Source: VXOZ01 sp965220045 (GTDB lineage: Bacteria; Chloroflexota; UBA11872; VXOZ01). From it: a stretch of 64,000 nucleotides of DNA. The stretch lies in NCBI GenBank assembly GCA_965220045.1, contig OZ244803.1:1-64000 (forward strand). The letters run 5' to 3'. A program made the translations under genes and the position numbers. Positions 21,834 through 30,889 of the stretch are shown here, piece by piece. How positions within the stretch are numbered: the first letter of the stretch is position 1; each line of letters begins with the position of its first letter. Under the pieces are notes generated by a model that had not been told where the DNA came from, ran no database searches, and was given only the letters and a program-made list of their open reading frames with translations.

Positions 21834-22529
21834 GAATAAGAGTTCCGCTCATTCATGCATAGTCAGCCAGATGGCGGCCTGCCATGGGTCAGACACCCAA
21901 GAGGTCTACGCGGCACTCTGGCCGGATCTGCAATCCCCTGTCCCAATGCCATACTGGCATTCTTCGCGTAGACGAGGGGGATTGTGCGCGGTTATCATTG
22001 CAGCCAAATGGATAGTTGAATGCCCGCGAAAGCCGGAACCGCCATGGCCTCCGTCTCACGTACGGGCCAGGCTTTGCCTAGGCCACGCAACAGATTGTGA
22101 ATGAGAGGGCAGAGTCTTGACCGTCATTTGTTTGTTGAATTAAGGTAGGCAAATGAGCGAATGCAAGAGGATAACGTGAGGGGCGTGTGGGCCGCTGTTC
22201 CCGCACACGCGGGAATCCCATCGCTGCGGGCGGGACGCCCGCGTTCCCAGGTAGCGTCATTACCGCGAAAGCGCGCCCCCGTGCGGGGGCGCGGAATCCG
22301 TCTTCTCCGCGCACGCCCTGGATTCCGGCCCCGTACCACGATACGGGCAGACTTTTCCGCCGGAGTATCTGTGTTAGAAGTCAAGTTAGATTAGGGACCT
22401 GGAGCAAGGTATTCCTGCCACGGTGTACCGCGCCGGAAAGACAGAGTCCGTCGTGCCATTTTCATGGAAATGACGAATTGAAAGAACTCGTTCGATACAC
22501 AAGTTCAATGCGGTGAGAAAGTGAGACCT
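21834..22529. other. Intergenic region with palindromic repeat fragments
   Basis: This ~700-bp gap contains an AATGCCA/TGGCATT hairpin (21945-21961), CCCGCACACGCGGGAATCC and CGCGCCCCCGTGCGGGGGCGCGGAATCC repeat copies at 22198-22293 and CGTACCACGATACGGGCAG near 22332. None of its short frames has a recognisable motif. Confidence 0.6.
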
Positions 22530-23663
22530 ATGTCTAAATTTCATGAGCGCTATGGATTGACACCCATTATCAACGCCTGCGGCAAGATGACGCATCTCGG
22601 CGCGGCGGCGGTGCCGCCCGAGGTGACGAGCCGCGTGATGGAGGCCATGTCGGAGTTTATCGACATGCCGGAATTCCTGAAGGTGGCGAGTGAGGCCATC
22701 GCCGACGCTACCGGGGCCGAGGCCGGCACGGTGACCCACTGCGCCGCGGCGGGCATCACCGTGACCTGCGCGGGCGCCATGACCGGCGACGACCTGGGCA
22801 AGGTGCTCTCCCTGCCCGATACCACCGGCATGAAGAACGAGGTTATCATCCAAAAGGGCCACGCGGTCAATTTCGGCGCGCCGGTTACCCAGATGATCCG
22901 CATGACTGGGGCGACGGCGGTGGAGTTCGGCGAGACCAACCGCGCCCTGCCCGAACACATGGCACGCGCCATCAATGCGAATACGGCGGCGGCGGTTTTC
23001 GTGCTCTCGCATCATACCGTGCAGCACAACCAGCTCTCGTTTGCGGAGTTCGTGGCGGTCGCGGACGCCCATGGCGTGCCGGTGATCGTAGACGGCGCGG
23101 CGGAGGCGTTTCTGGCGCGAGATTTGTTGGAGCAGGGCGCGTCGGCTGTAGTCTTCAGCGACCAGAAGCACTTGAACGGCTTTACGGCCGGCGTGATTGC
23201 CGGCAACCGTGATCTCATCGCGGCCGCCGCCCGCCAGACTATGGGCCTCGGACGCGCCATGAAACCGACGAAAGAGGGCATCGTGAGCGTCATCGCCACC
23301 ATGGAGTGGCTGCGCACGTTTGATCGCGACGCCTATTTCGCCGACATGGACGCGAAAACCGATCCCGTGGTGGCGGCCATGGCGGTGGTGCCGGGCGTCA
23401 CGGCCATCTCCGAGCCGGACATCACGGGCAACCCACAGGCCCGCGCGAAGATTATCGTCGATCCCAGCGTCACGGGCACCACGGCGGAAGCGGTCTGCGA
23501 CGCGTTGAAGGCCGGTACGCCGTCCATCCATCCCCGCGCCCATCACGTTGACGAAGGGTTCTTCTATATTGATCCGGTCGAATTGCGCCTGAGCGAGGTG
23601 CCGACGGTGATCGCGCGGCTGCAGGAGATCTTCGCGAGCGCGAGGGTTCCGGTAGAGGTGTAG
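22530..23663 (+). CDS. SelA/DgaE-like PLP-dependent enzyme
   Basis: This is a 377-residue protein of the SelA-like PLP fold. It opens with ERYGLTPIINACGKMTHLGAAAVP, which matches the family start (xxINAxGxxTxLG). A cofactor region (GAEAGTVTHCAAAGITVTCA), VPVIVDGAAEAF (Asp binding the pyridine N) and the Lys motif FSDQKHLNGFTAGVIAG follow. Relatives include D-glucosaminate-6-phosphate ammonia lyase and selenocysteine synthase. Length and solitary context favour the ammonia-lyase-like group. ATG at 22530 is chosen; GTG at 22521 would add three residues. Confidence 0.82.
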   Translation: MSKFHERYGLTPIINACGKMTHLGAAAVPPEVTSRVMEAMSEFIDMPEFLKVASEAIADATGAEAGTVTHCAAAGITVTCAGAMTGDDLGKVLSLPDTTGMKNEVIIQKGHAVNFGAPVTQMIRMTGATAVEFGETNRALPEHMARAINANTAAAVFVLSHHTVQHNQLSFAEFVAVADAHGVPVIVDGAAEAFLARDLLEQGASAVVFSDQKHLNGFTAGVIAGNRDLIAAAARQTMGLGRAMKPTKEGIVSVIATMEWLRTFDRDAYFADMDAKTDPVVAAMAVVPGVTAISEPDITGNPQARAKIIVDPSVTGTTAEAVCDALKAGTPSIHPRAHHVDEGFFYIDPVELRLSEVPTVIARLQEIFASARVPVEV

Positions 23664-23743
23664 GCGGAGTAAGAATCTGAGAGTCAGCGCAGAACACCGC
23701 TGAAGGACTCAGCTACACGCCACGCGTCCCCGTAACGCACCTT

Positions 23744-24052
23744 ATGCCATACACTAGAGATGACGCCATCCAAATAATTGCCAACCACCGGCAGGAAATC
23801 GCTGAACTCGGCGTTGCCGCCATTGGGCTGATTGGCTCGGTCGCCCGCGATGAAGCCCAAGCGGGCAGCGACTTGGACGTCGTTATTGACTTACCCCCAG
23901 AACATCAAACCCTGCGGGAGTACTTCGCCATTATCGACTTCCTGGAGGCACAGTTCGGCAGCCACGTCGACGTGCTTATGCTCGACACACTGCGGCCAAG
24001 ATTTCGCCGCGCCATCGAGCGCGACGTTGTTTGGATAGACCTCGGTGGATGA
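23744..24052 (+). CDS. MNT-type minimal nucleotidyltransferase
   Basis: This 102-residue protein has the nucleotidyltransferase signature GLIGSVARDEAQAGSDLDVVID (GS x9 DxD) and a third acidic residue in GSHVDVLML. Proteins of this size are MntA antitoxins that AMPylate a HEPN toxin. No HEPN gene follows, because the next frame is a leucine-rich-repeat pseudogene. It is therefore either an orphan or works with a distant partner. Confidence 0.85.
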   Translation: MPYTRDDAIQIIANHRQEIAELGVAAIGLIGSVARDEAQAGSDLDVVIDLPPEHQTLREYFAIIDFLEAQFGSHVDVLMLDTLRPRFRRAIERDVVWIDLGG

Positions 24053-24175
24053 AAGCAACCACAGTGCGCAATCCACTACTATGGAAACTCATCCCTTGCA
24101 CTGCGAAACCTGCCAAGCCCGGTACTCTTGACGAAACATGGTCCATGTGGGCTATAGCTGCACACGTGCCCACCT

Positions 24176-24760
24176 TTGTCTCAGGGATATGACTACGTGG
24201 CCAATCCAACTCCTCATAGCGAACACCCCGCCGAGCGGGCTGCGCTGGTTACCCTCTACACCGCCACGGACGGCGTGAACTGGAAATCAAAGCGCAATTG
24301 GCTCAGCAACGTGCCCATCGGCAGGTGGCCCGGCGTCACCACCGACGAGCATGGCCGCGTCACCCACTTGCATCTGTATGACAACCGGTTGCGCGGGGAA
24401 ATTCCACCAGTAGTGGGAGCGTTCGCGAACCTGAGAGAGCTGTACCTTACACAGAACCAGTTGACCGGGGAAATACCGCCAGTGTTGGGCAGGCTCACGA
24501 ATCTGTGACATCTGGTCCTCTTCCAGAACCAATTGACCGGAGCGATACCACCGGAACTAGCCAATCTCAAGGACTTGGAACGATTAATCCTCTACGGCAA
24601 CCGGTTAAGTGGCGAGATACCGCCCGCGCTGGGCACGCTTGTTGACATGAAGCGGCTGTATCTTGGCCGCAACCGGTTAAGCGGGTGTATCCCCGCCGTG
24701 CTGCGCCAGGTGCCGGAGAACGACCTAGCTGAGCTTGGCTTGCCGTTCTGCAATTGCTGA
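24176..24760 (+). pseudogene. Leucine-rich-repeat protein with internal stop
   Basis: The frame encodes an N-terminal LYTATDGVNWKSKRNWLS cap, common to bacterial plant-like LRR proteins. About five 24-residue repeats of the L-x-L-x2-N-x-L-x-G-x-I-P-P type follow, and it ends in a CIPAVLR...PFCNC tail. A TGA at 24506-24508 interrupts the frame at NL(stop)HLVLFQNQL, where the repeat pattern expects Arg, so CGA to TGA is likely. The part after the stop stays in the same frame. The start is uncertain (TTG at 24176). Readthrough or a sequencing error is possible. Confidence 0.75.
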
Positions 24761-24888
24761 GCTACTTGGCAAGAATTGCTTTTGATGCAGTCGGGAAACA
24801 CTACGGCCACTTCGTTGGCCACATAGGGCGGTCCCGGCATGAGGCCAATTCTGTCGAGTTGAGGCCACCTCTCTGGCCGTCACTTCTG

Positions 24889-25119
24889 TTAATGTCGACT
24901 GATTCGTTGACAGAATCTTCCCTCAATTTTCAGTGAACACTATTCTTGTCATTCCGAGCGCAGCGAGGAATCTAGGATTTACTTGAGCGTGTTTGATAGG
25001 CTCAGTACTTTAGATTCCTCACTCCGCTCCGTTCGGAATGGCATCTGATTGGGTCTTACTCGCAGGCAGAACCACCGATTGTTGTCACCAATTCTGTCAA
25101 CGAATTACCTGACATTTAC
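24889..25119 (+). mobile_element. MITE-like element, copy 1
   Basis: About 231 bp bounded by inverted ends. The left end TTAATGTCGACTGATTCGTT (24889-24908) and the right end (25091-25119) are near-complements over about 28 bases, sharing the AATTCGTTGACAGAAT core. The interior is the TGTCATTCCGAGCGCAGCGAGGAATC hairpin. A second copy lies inverted at 43962-44202. There is no coding sequence inside, so mobilisation would need a transposase from elsewhere. Confidence 0.75.
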
Positions 25120-25261
25120 AATTCCGGCGTTCGCCGGAATCCAGGCTTTGCGCGGAGAGGATGGACTCCCGCTCTTGCCGGATTGACCGATTGTTGTCAC
25201 CAATTCTGTCAACGAATTACCTGACATTTACAATTCCGGCGTTCGCCGGAATCCAGGCTTT
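25074..25261. repeat. 76-bp direct repeat duplicating the right end of the MITE-like element
   Basis: The segments 25074-25149 and 25186-25261 are identical or almost so. They start ACCGATTGTTGTCACC and run through the element's right end into an ATTCCGGCGTTCGCCGGAAT palindrome and CCAGGCTTT. The spacing is 112 bp. This looks like a tandem duplication of the element's end plus its flank. The rest of the 24761-25452 gap has no gene. Confidence 0.85.
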
Positions 25262-25452
25262 GAAGATTGACGAGAATGAAGTTCCGTTATCGTGATTGAC
25301 TGAATTTCCGTTTCACAATAGTGATAGAGTGCGGCCCGCGTGCTGACAGTAGGGGCTCTCGACTCTTGGAAGCACGACACGTATCTAGATACCGATTTGG
25401 CCACAAATGATCGCAGCTGCATACGTAAAGGACGCGGTCAGAATTCTCTATA

Positions 25453-26778
25453 CTAGCTCACGAGAAAGCAGGCGCTGTTTACCGCTGCCGCGACATTCTC
25501 GCCGCGGCCAAGGCGCTGCATGGCTTCGTACATGGCAATGTATTCGCGCCCGGGCTCTAGCTCCGGCAATGCCCGTCCATGTGCCAGCGCATGTTGTATC
25601 GCCGTCACTTCTGATGGACGGAGGTCAGTGCGCAGTTCCGGAAGCCGCTCAGCCGCCGCCCTTCCGGCGGGTATCAAGGCCTGCTGTTGCATGGCTTGGT
25701 TGAAGCCCAGCAGCGCCGTGAATGCTGCTTCGGGGCGTTTTGTCCGCGCGGCAATCGCGAGACCAAGGCCGGCCTTCATGGGCACGGCATGCACTTTTCC
25801 CTGAGGCAGTGGAGCCATGTGAAACCCTCTTGTGTCGAATCGCGATGGGGGATGATCATAGAGCATTGCCGGCAGAGAGCCTCGATCAAATAGCAATTCC
25901 TGCAAGTCGATGCCGGTAAGCGGTGGCGAGACGCGTTGCTTGTGCATCAGGTCATGCACGAATTGCAGCGCCTCCCTAGCCGCCGGATCCTGCAACCGGC
26001 ACTGTGAATTCTCCGGGTCAAGTACCATAGCTTCGTTCTGCCACAGTGCCCACCAGACTTCCTCAAGATGGGCGACGAGCCCCCAGCGGGCCACTGTGCC
26101 GTCGTTCGAATACGAAGTGAGCCTTCCGGCCTTCTCGGCCAGATCGTGCCAATTCCAGCTAGCGTCCGGTGGCGCGACGTCGTGCTCTTTCAAGTACGCT
26201 TCATCGTAGTGGAGCATGAGCGGGCGCGCGGCAATGGGCACCCCATAGAGAATGCCACCACTGCGGAACTCGCTGACTGCACTCGGGAAGAACTCCCTGT
26301 CCAGAGCAGCATCAGCGGATTCACTGAGGGAATCCAACGGCAGCAAGAGCCCCTCCCGCCCCAGCCAGTGCGCTTGGTACGGCTGCACGGTCACCAGGTC
26401 CGCCTCGAAGCCCTCCAGCATCGCCTCCGCCGCCTTCAGGGCATTCGATTGCGCCTCCTCGAATTCTTCGGCGGATATCTGCCTTTGATAGAATACCGGC
26501 TCCAACTCGTAATAGAAGCGCAGTGCAATACGGTAGCCACCCCGTGTGGGGCCTAACTGACTCTCTTTGTCCGCCTCCAGCGTACGTACCGCCCGGATGT
26601 ACTTTTCCTCCGGCCACCCTGTGAACGGAAAGCCAAATGCAAACTCCTCCTTACCGACGGCTGCCACTCTTATCTCAACTCCCGGTGGTGGGCTCGGAGG
26701 GGAAGGCGGAGACTCCAAGGTGTTACAGCCGGCCGCAAGCGCCGCCGTGCCGGCGAATAGCGACCGCCGCGTAAGCAT
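25453..26778 (-). CDS. Extracellular solute-binding lipoprotein
   Basis: This 441-residue protein is started at the MLTRRSLF methionine because AAAGGAG lies nine bases upstream. The signal LTRRSLFAGTAALAAGC has twin Arg and a lipobox-like AAGC. A short Pro/Ser linker follows, then a family-1-type binding fold (FEADLVTVQPYQAHWL, GGILYGVPIAARPLMLHYD, ASWNWHDLAEKAGRL). It is shorter and more diverged than the other three in the window and lies on the opposite strand. No permease or ATPase is adjacent. Substrate unknown. Confidence 0.82.
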   Translation of the reverse strand: MLTRRSLFAGTAALAAGCNTLESPPSPPSPPPGVEIRVAAVGKEEFAFGFPFTGWPEEKYIRAVRTLEADKESQLGPTRGGYRIALRFYYELEPVFYQRQISAEEFEEAQSNALKAAEAMLEGFEADLVTVQPYQAHWLGREGLLLPLDSLSESADAALDREFFPSAVSEFRSGGILYGVPIAARPLMLHYDEAYLKEHDVAPPDASWNWHDLAEKAGRLTSYSNDGTVARWGLVAHLEEVWWALWQNEAMVLDPENSQCRLQDPAAREALQFVHDLMHKQRVSPPLTGIDLQELLFDRGSLPAMLYDHPPSRFDTRGFHMAPLPQGKVHAVPMKAGLGLAIAARTKRPEAAFTALLGFNQAMQQQALIPAGRAAAERLPELRTDLRPSEVTAIQHALAHGRALPELEPGREYIAMYEAMQRLGRGENVAAAVNSACFLVS

Positions 26779-27003
26779 TGATATGCTCCTTTCGGCCACA
26801 ACTCGAATGCCCTTGATTGCAGTCTACTCCAAAGAACGGCGATTTCAACCACTCTGCCGGTTTCTCTTTCTGCCGGTCGTGTGGTTACATACTAGGCAAC
26901 GCATAGCAAGCCTTCGCTCGGGTTACGAAGAGACTAAGTGCCAAGGCCGCGACCGCTCTGACGGGAATGGGCGGAAAACCAACTTGAGAAGCAGGAGTCC
27001 TCT

Positions 27004-28506
27004 ATGAAGTACCAGATCTATTGGGGAGACATTCACAACCACTGCGGCATCAGCTACGGGCACGGCAGCTTGGAGCGGGCGTTGACGCTGGCGCGGCAGC
27101 AGCTTGATTTCGCCTCTGTCACCGGCCACGCCTTCTGGCCCGATATCCCCACCGACCGCGAGAAATTTGCCGCCATCATCGACTACCACCAGGAAGGGTT
27201 CGCGAAGCTGCACAGGAATTGGGACACAGTGCAGGATACGTTTGCGTCGTTCGACGATGGGCGGGGCTTCATACCGTTTCTCAGCTACGAGTGGCACTCG
27301 CGGGGCTACGGCGACCACCACGTCCTCTTTAAAGGCACGCACGGACCGCTGCTCGGGGGTGAGACGCTGGCAGATCTGCGCGAGAGCCTGATCGCAACCG
27401 GCCAGCCGTTCATCCTCGAACCCCATCACATCGGCTATCCGCTCGGCGGGCGCGGCATCAATTGGGATGCTTACGACCCCACGCACTCGCCCATCGTCGA
27501 AACCTACTCCATGCACGGCTGTTCCGAGAGCGACGAAGCGCCCTATCCCATGCTCAACACCATGGGCCCGCGCGACCACAACAGCACCATCCAGGCCGGG
27601 CTGGAACGGGGCCACCGCTTCGGCATTGTGGCCTCCACCGACCAGCACTCCGGCTATCCGGGCTCGTACGGCGACGGCCGGGTGGCTGTGTATGCCACCG
27701 AACTCTCCCGCGATGCCATTTGGGACGCACTCTGGAACCGCCGCACGTACGCGGCAACCGGTGACAAGATGGCCGTAGGCTTCCACGTGAATGAAGCCAT
27801 GCTCGGCGGCGAGACCCACGGCAACAAGCGGCAAGTCAGCCTCAGTGCCGAGGGGTCCGACTTCTGGGACACCATAGAGATCATCAAGAATAGTAGGGTG
27901 TGGCGGCGCTGGGCGCCCTTGCCGAGCTACGTTGTGCCCGATGAGAGCCGCCGCCTGCGTGCCAAAGTGCAAATCGAGTGGGGCTGGTCGGCCGTTGACC
28001 AAGACGCCGCCTGGGAGATGGCAGTGCGGGTGAACGACGGTGAGATTCTCGACTGCGAAACGTGCTTCCGCGGCGATCCGGTGCTGCGGCACGAGCAGGT
28101 GGAAGGCGTCGCCGAGACGATACCCCACGCCGTGGAGGAACAATCCGCGCAGCACATCGCCTGGCGTTCGGTCACACGGGGCAACGTGACCACCCGTCAC
28201 CCCACCACACAGGGGCTCATTCTCCACCTAGAGATGCCGGTCAGCGCGACCCTGACCCTCACGGCCAACGGCTACACGGCGGAACACACACTGGCAGACC
28301 TGCTCGGCGCGACGCGCGGCCACCTTACCGACGGCTTTCGCAGTCCCGCCGTGCGCATCCACCGCGCCGTGCCCGCGCAGGACTACACTTTCGCCGCTAC
28401 CGTCATGGATACGGAGCCGGAGCGAGACACGGACTACTATTACGCGCGTCTCGCCGCCCGCAACGGCCAGCTCGCCTGGACGACGCCGGTCTGGGTCACG
28501 AGCTAG
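27004..28506 (+). CDS. DUF3604 (PHP-like metal hydrolase) protein
   Basis: This 500-residue second member of the family starts IYWGDIHNHCGISYGHG, with the metal-binding GDxHxH. LDFASVTGHAFWPDI, LSYEWHSRGYGDHHVLF, LEPHHIGYPLGG, GIVASTDQHSGYPG and RRTYAATGDKM follow, all standard DUF3604 blocks. It is about 100 residues longer than the one at 20634, the extra being at the beta-rich C-terminus. A CAGGAG ribosome-binding site is 6-8 bases upstream. The gene lies between a substrate-binding protein and an S9 peptidase. Confidence 0.88.
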   Translation: MKYQIYWGDIHNHCGISYGHGSLERALTLARQQLDFASVTGHAFWPDIPTDREKFAAIIDYHQEGFAKLHRNWDTVQDTFASFDDGRGFIPFLSYEWHSRGYGDHHVLFKGTHGPLLGGETLADLRESLIATGQPFILEPHHIGYPLGGRGINWDAYDPTHSPIVETYSMHGCSESDEAPYPMLNTMGPRDHNSTIQAGLERGHRFGIVASTDQHSGYPGSYGDGRVAVYATELSRDAIWDALWNRRTYAATGDKMAVGFHVNEAMLGGETHGNKRQVSLSAEGSDFWDTIEIIKNSRVWRRWAPLPSYVVPDESRRLRAKVQIEWGWSAVDQDAAWEMAVRVNDGEILDCETCFRGDPVLRHEQVEGVAETIPHAVEEQSAQHIAWRSVTRGNVTTRHPTTQGLILHLEMPVSATLTLTANGYTAEHTLADLLGATRGHLTDGFRSPAVRIHRAVPAQDYTFAATVMDTEPERDTDYYYARLAARNGQLAWTTPVWVTS

Positions 28507-28741
28507 GCTAACTGCATCGCAGCAAAACGAGGTACGGCGCTGCCTTAAGCTGTAACGTGTGGCGGCGCTTCCTCAGGGTACTCTCATAATCGTGTGCTTC
28601 AATCCTGCTATTATCCTTTTCCCCTTCAGGGATTCGTTCCCAGCGCGCGCTTTAACAATGGAGTCGGGGCAGACTCACGGGGGCAAGCGGCGTCGGCGGA
28701 TCCCAACGGGGTGGTGCTCACACATATAGGGGGTTCGCACC

Positions 28742-30610
28742 ATGCTTCAACCGGAAACCTTGCTGAACCTGCCGCAAGGGGCAAGTCAGCCACAGTTTTC
28801 GCCGGACGATACACGCCTTGCATACGTCGAGAACGGCAGCATTTGGGTCACCACTGTGGCCGCAGGCGGCGTGGCCGTAGAGCTTGGCCCCGGCGCCAAT
28901 CCGCAGTGGCATCCCGACGGCTGGCTGTCGTATTTGCGTGAGACCGACGGCATTACCCGCGTATGGCGCCATGACTACCTGGCAGAGGAGGAGCCAACCC
29001 CATTCTCGCCAGCAGGTCTGCCTGTAGTGGAGCACGCTTGGTCGCCAGATGGCAACACTCTTGCGCTCTATGAAGGGCGCGCCAGGCAACCGCTAGCAGA
29101 TGCGCTGCCCAGCAGCGTGTGGCTGCTTGACGCCGTGAGTGGGGAGATCCTCCGCCGCGTGGAACCGCAGTCCGAGCGACAGCTCATTCAGGGCCGTCTC
29201 GCCTGGTCGCCCGACGGCCGGCGGCTTTCGTGGAGCGTCGTTGCGGCCATCGAGAACCGCCGCGGGGGACACCGGGAGATCTGGCTGCTAACCGTGGACG
29301 ACGGCTCCATGCGGCGGGAAATGCCGGTAGGTACCTGTCAGATGTCACTGCCCGCCTGGCGGCCCGATGGCGAGGCGTTGGCCTTTGCCGCTACGCCCCA
29401 TCCCTATGGCTTCCACGCTCTCAACAGCCTCGCCACGTGGAACCTGCGCGACTTCGCCGTGCGTTACCGCACACAAGACCCTTTTCTGCTACTTCCGGGC
29501 GGCAATGTGCCGGTCTGGTCGCATGATGGGGAGACTATCTATGTAGCTGGCAACAACGACACGATCACGCGCCAGCTTTTCGCAGTCTCTCCACGACATG
29601 GTGCGATCACCCAGTTAACTCACGGCGCCGGCAACCATAGTTCGCCTGTCCTCTCCTCGGATGGGCGTTGGCTCGCCTGCGAAGTTGAGTCTCCCGACCG
29701 GCTGACCGAAATCCGGCTGGTTGCCACCGACGGCTCGGAATCCCGTCAGTTAACCCAAGCGAACGGGCAACTCGATGCTATCGCGGGCGTAGAGCAACTT
29801 GAATCGGAAGTCGTCCGCTGGCGCGCGCTAGACGGCCTGGAAGTAGAAGGCTTGTTGCTCTATCCGCCCGGCTGTGGACCAGACCGTCCGCCGGCGGCGC
29901 CGCTGCCCACCGTCGTGTATATCCACGGTGGGCCAATTAACAACACTCCCCGCAGCCTACTCGGCGATGATCCGCTCCACTTTTCCGGACTGCGCTTTCT
30001 GGTTGCTCACGGCTACCTCGGCTTTCTGCCCAGCTACCGTTCCAGCGGCATCTACGGCTGGGACGCGTATCAGCAGATGCTGACGACGGGACACGATAAC
30101 AACATCCGGGTGGACGCCGCTGACATCATGGCGGGCGTGGACCACCTCGTCACAGCGGGACTTGCCGACCCGCTGCGACTGGGTCTGCGCGGACACAGCC
30201 ACGGCGCTTTGCTAACCAATTGGCTGATTACGCAGACCAACCGCTTTGCCGCTGCCGTGAGCGTGGAAGGCGCAACCGATCTCGTTGCCGCGGCCAAGGC
30301 GACCGCGCCCAATGACATTGCCGAGTTGGAATACGGTGGTTCGGTGGAGGAGGTGCCGGAGAACTACCGCGCCAACTCGCCGTTGACCTATGCCGCCCTG
30401 GCGCGCACCCCGCTCCTGCTCTTCGAGGGCGAGCCTATGAAGCGCATGGAGCAGGGCAAGCCGTTCTGCGATGCCCTATCTGCCGCCGGCGTGGAAGTAG
30501 AATATGTCTACTACGAAGGTGAAGGGCACCTTTTTCGCAAGCCGGAGAATCAAGTGGACTACCTGCGGCGCACGGCGGACTGGTTCGACCGCCATCTCCG
30601 CGGTGCCTAG
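28742..30610 (+). CDS. S9 family peptidase-like protein (beta-propeller plus alpha/beta hydrolase)
   Basis: This 622-residue protein has an N-terminal TolB/WD40-like propeller made of FSPDDTRLAYV-, WSPDGNTLALY-, WSPDGRRLSWS- and LSSDGRWLACE-type blades (about 1-340). A prolyl-oligopeptidase-type hydrolase follows, with VVYIHGGP, the nucleophile elbow GHSHG (Ser486) and GEGHLF (His596). The usual catalytic Asp motif (GxxDxRVP) reads EGEPMKRME, with no Asp at the expected place. Either the acid comes from elsewhere, the enzyme is impaired, or it is a binding protein. No signal peptide is seen. Confidence 0.82.
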   Translation: MLQPETLLNLPQGASQPQFSPDDTRLAYVENGSIWVTTVAAGGVAVELGPGANPQWHPDGWLSYLRETDGITRVWRHDYLAEEEPTPFSPAGLPVVEHAWSPDGNTLALYEGRARQPLADALPSSVWLLDAVSGEILRRVEPQSERQLIQGRLAWSPDGRRLSWSVVAAIENRRGGHREIWLLTVDDGSMRREMPVGTCQMSLPAWRPDGEALAFAATPHPYGFHALNSLATWNLRDFAVRYRTQDPFLLLPGGNVPVWSHDGETIYVAGNNDTITRQLFAVSPRHGAITQLTHGAGNHSSPVLSSDGRWLACEVESPDRLTEIRLVATDGSESRQLTQANGQLDAIAGVEQLESEVVRWRALDGLEVEGLLLYPPGCGPDRPPAAPLPTVVYIHGGPINNTPRSLLGDDPLHFSGLRFLVAHGYLGFLPSYRSSGIYGWDAYQQMLTTGHDNNIRVDAADIMAGVDHLVTAGLADPLRLGLRGHSHGALLTNWLITQTNRFAAAVSVEGATDLVAAAKATAPNDIAELEYGGSVEEVPENYRANSPLTYAALARTPLLLFEGEPMKRMEQGKPFCDALSAAGVEVEYVYYEGEGHLFRKPENQVDYLRRTADWFDRHLRGA

Positions 30611-30889
30611 GGGCAGTGCTCTGTTCGCACCGGCAGTGCCGCGAATGACCGCTGGGCGCAGATGCGAAAATTGTCGCCGTTGCAGTTGACAAAGCTGCCG
30701 GAGTGGGCAAATATATGGGTAGCATGGAAGCCTGACCGTGTTGCGGCGACTGCATTATACCGGGATTGTGTACGGGCCGCTTTCAGAGGAGGTGCGAAAC
30801 ACGGGGAATCGGGCCTACCCAAGCCAGGCAGCGCACGGAGCGCATGTGTGAACGAAGTGTATTGGCACTATCTAAGGAGAAGGGTAACG

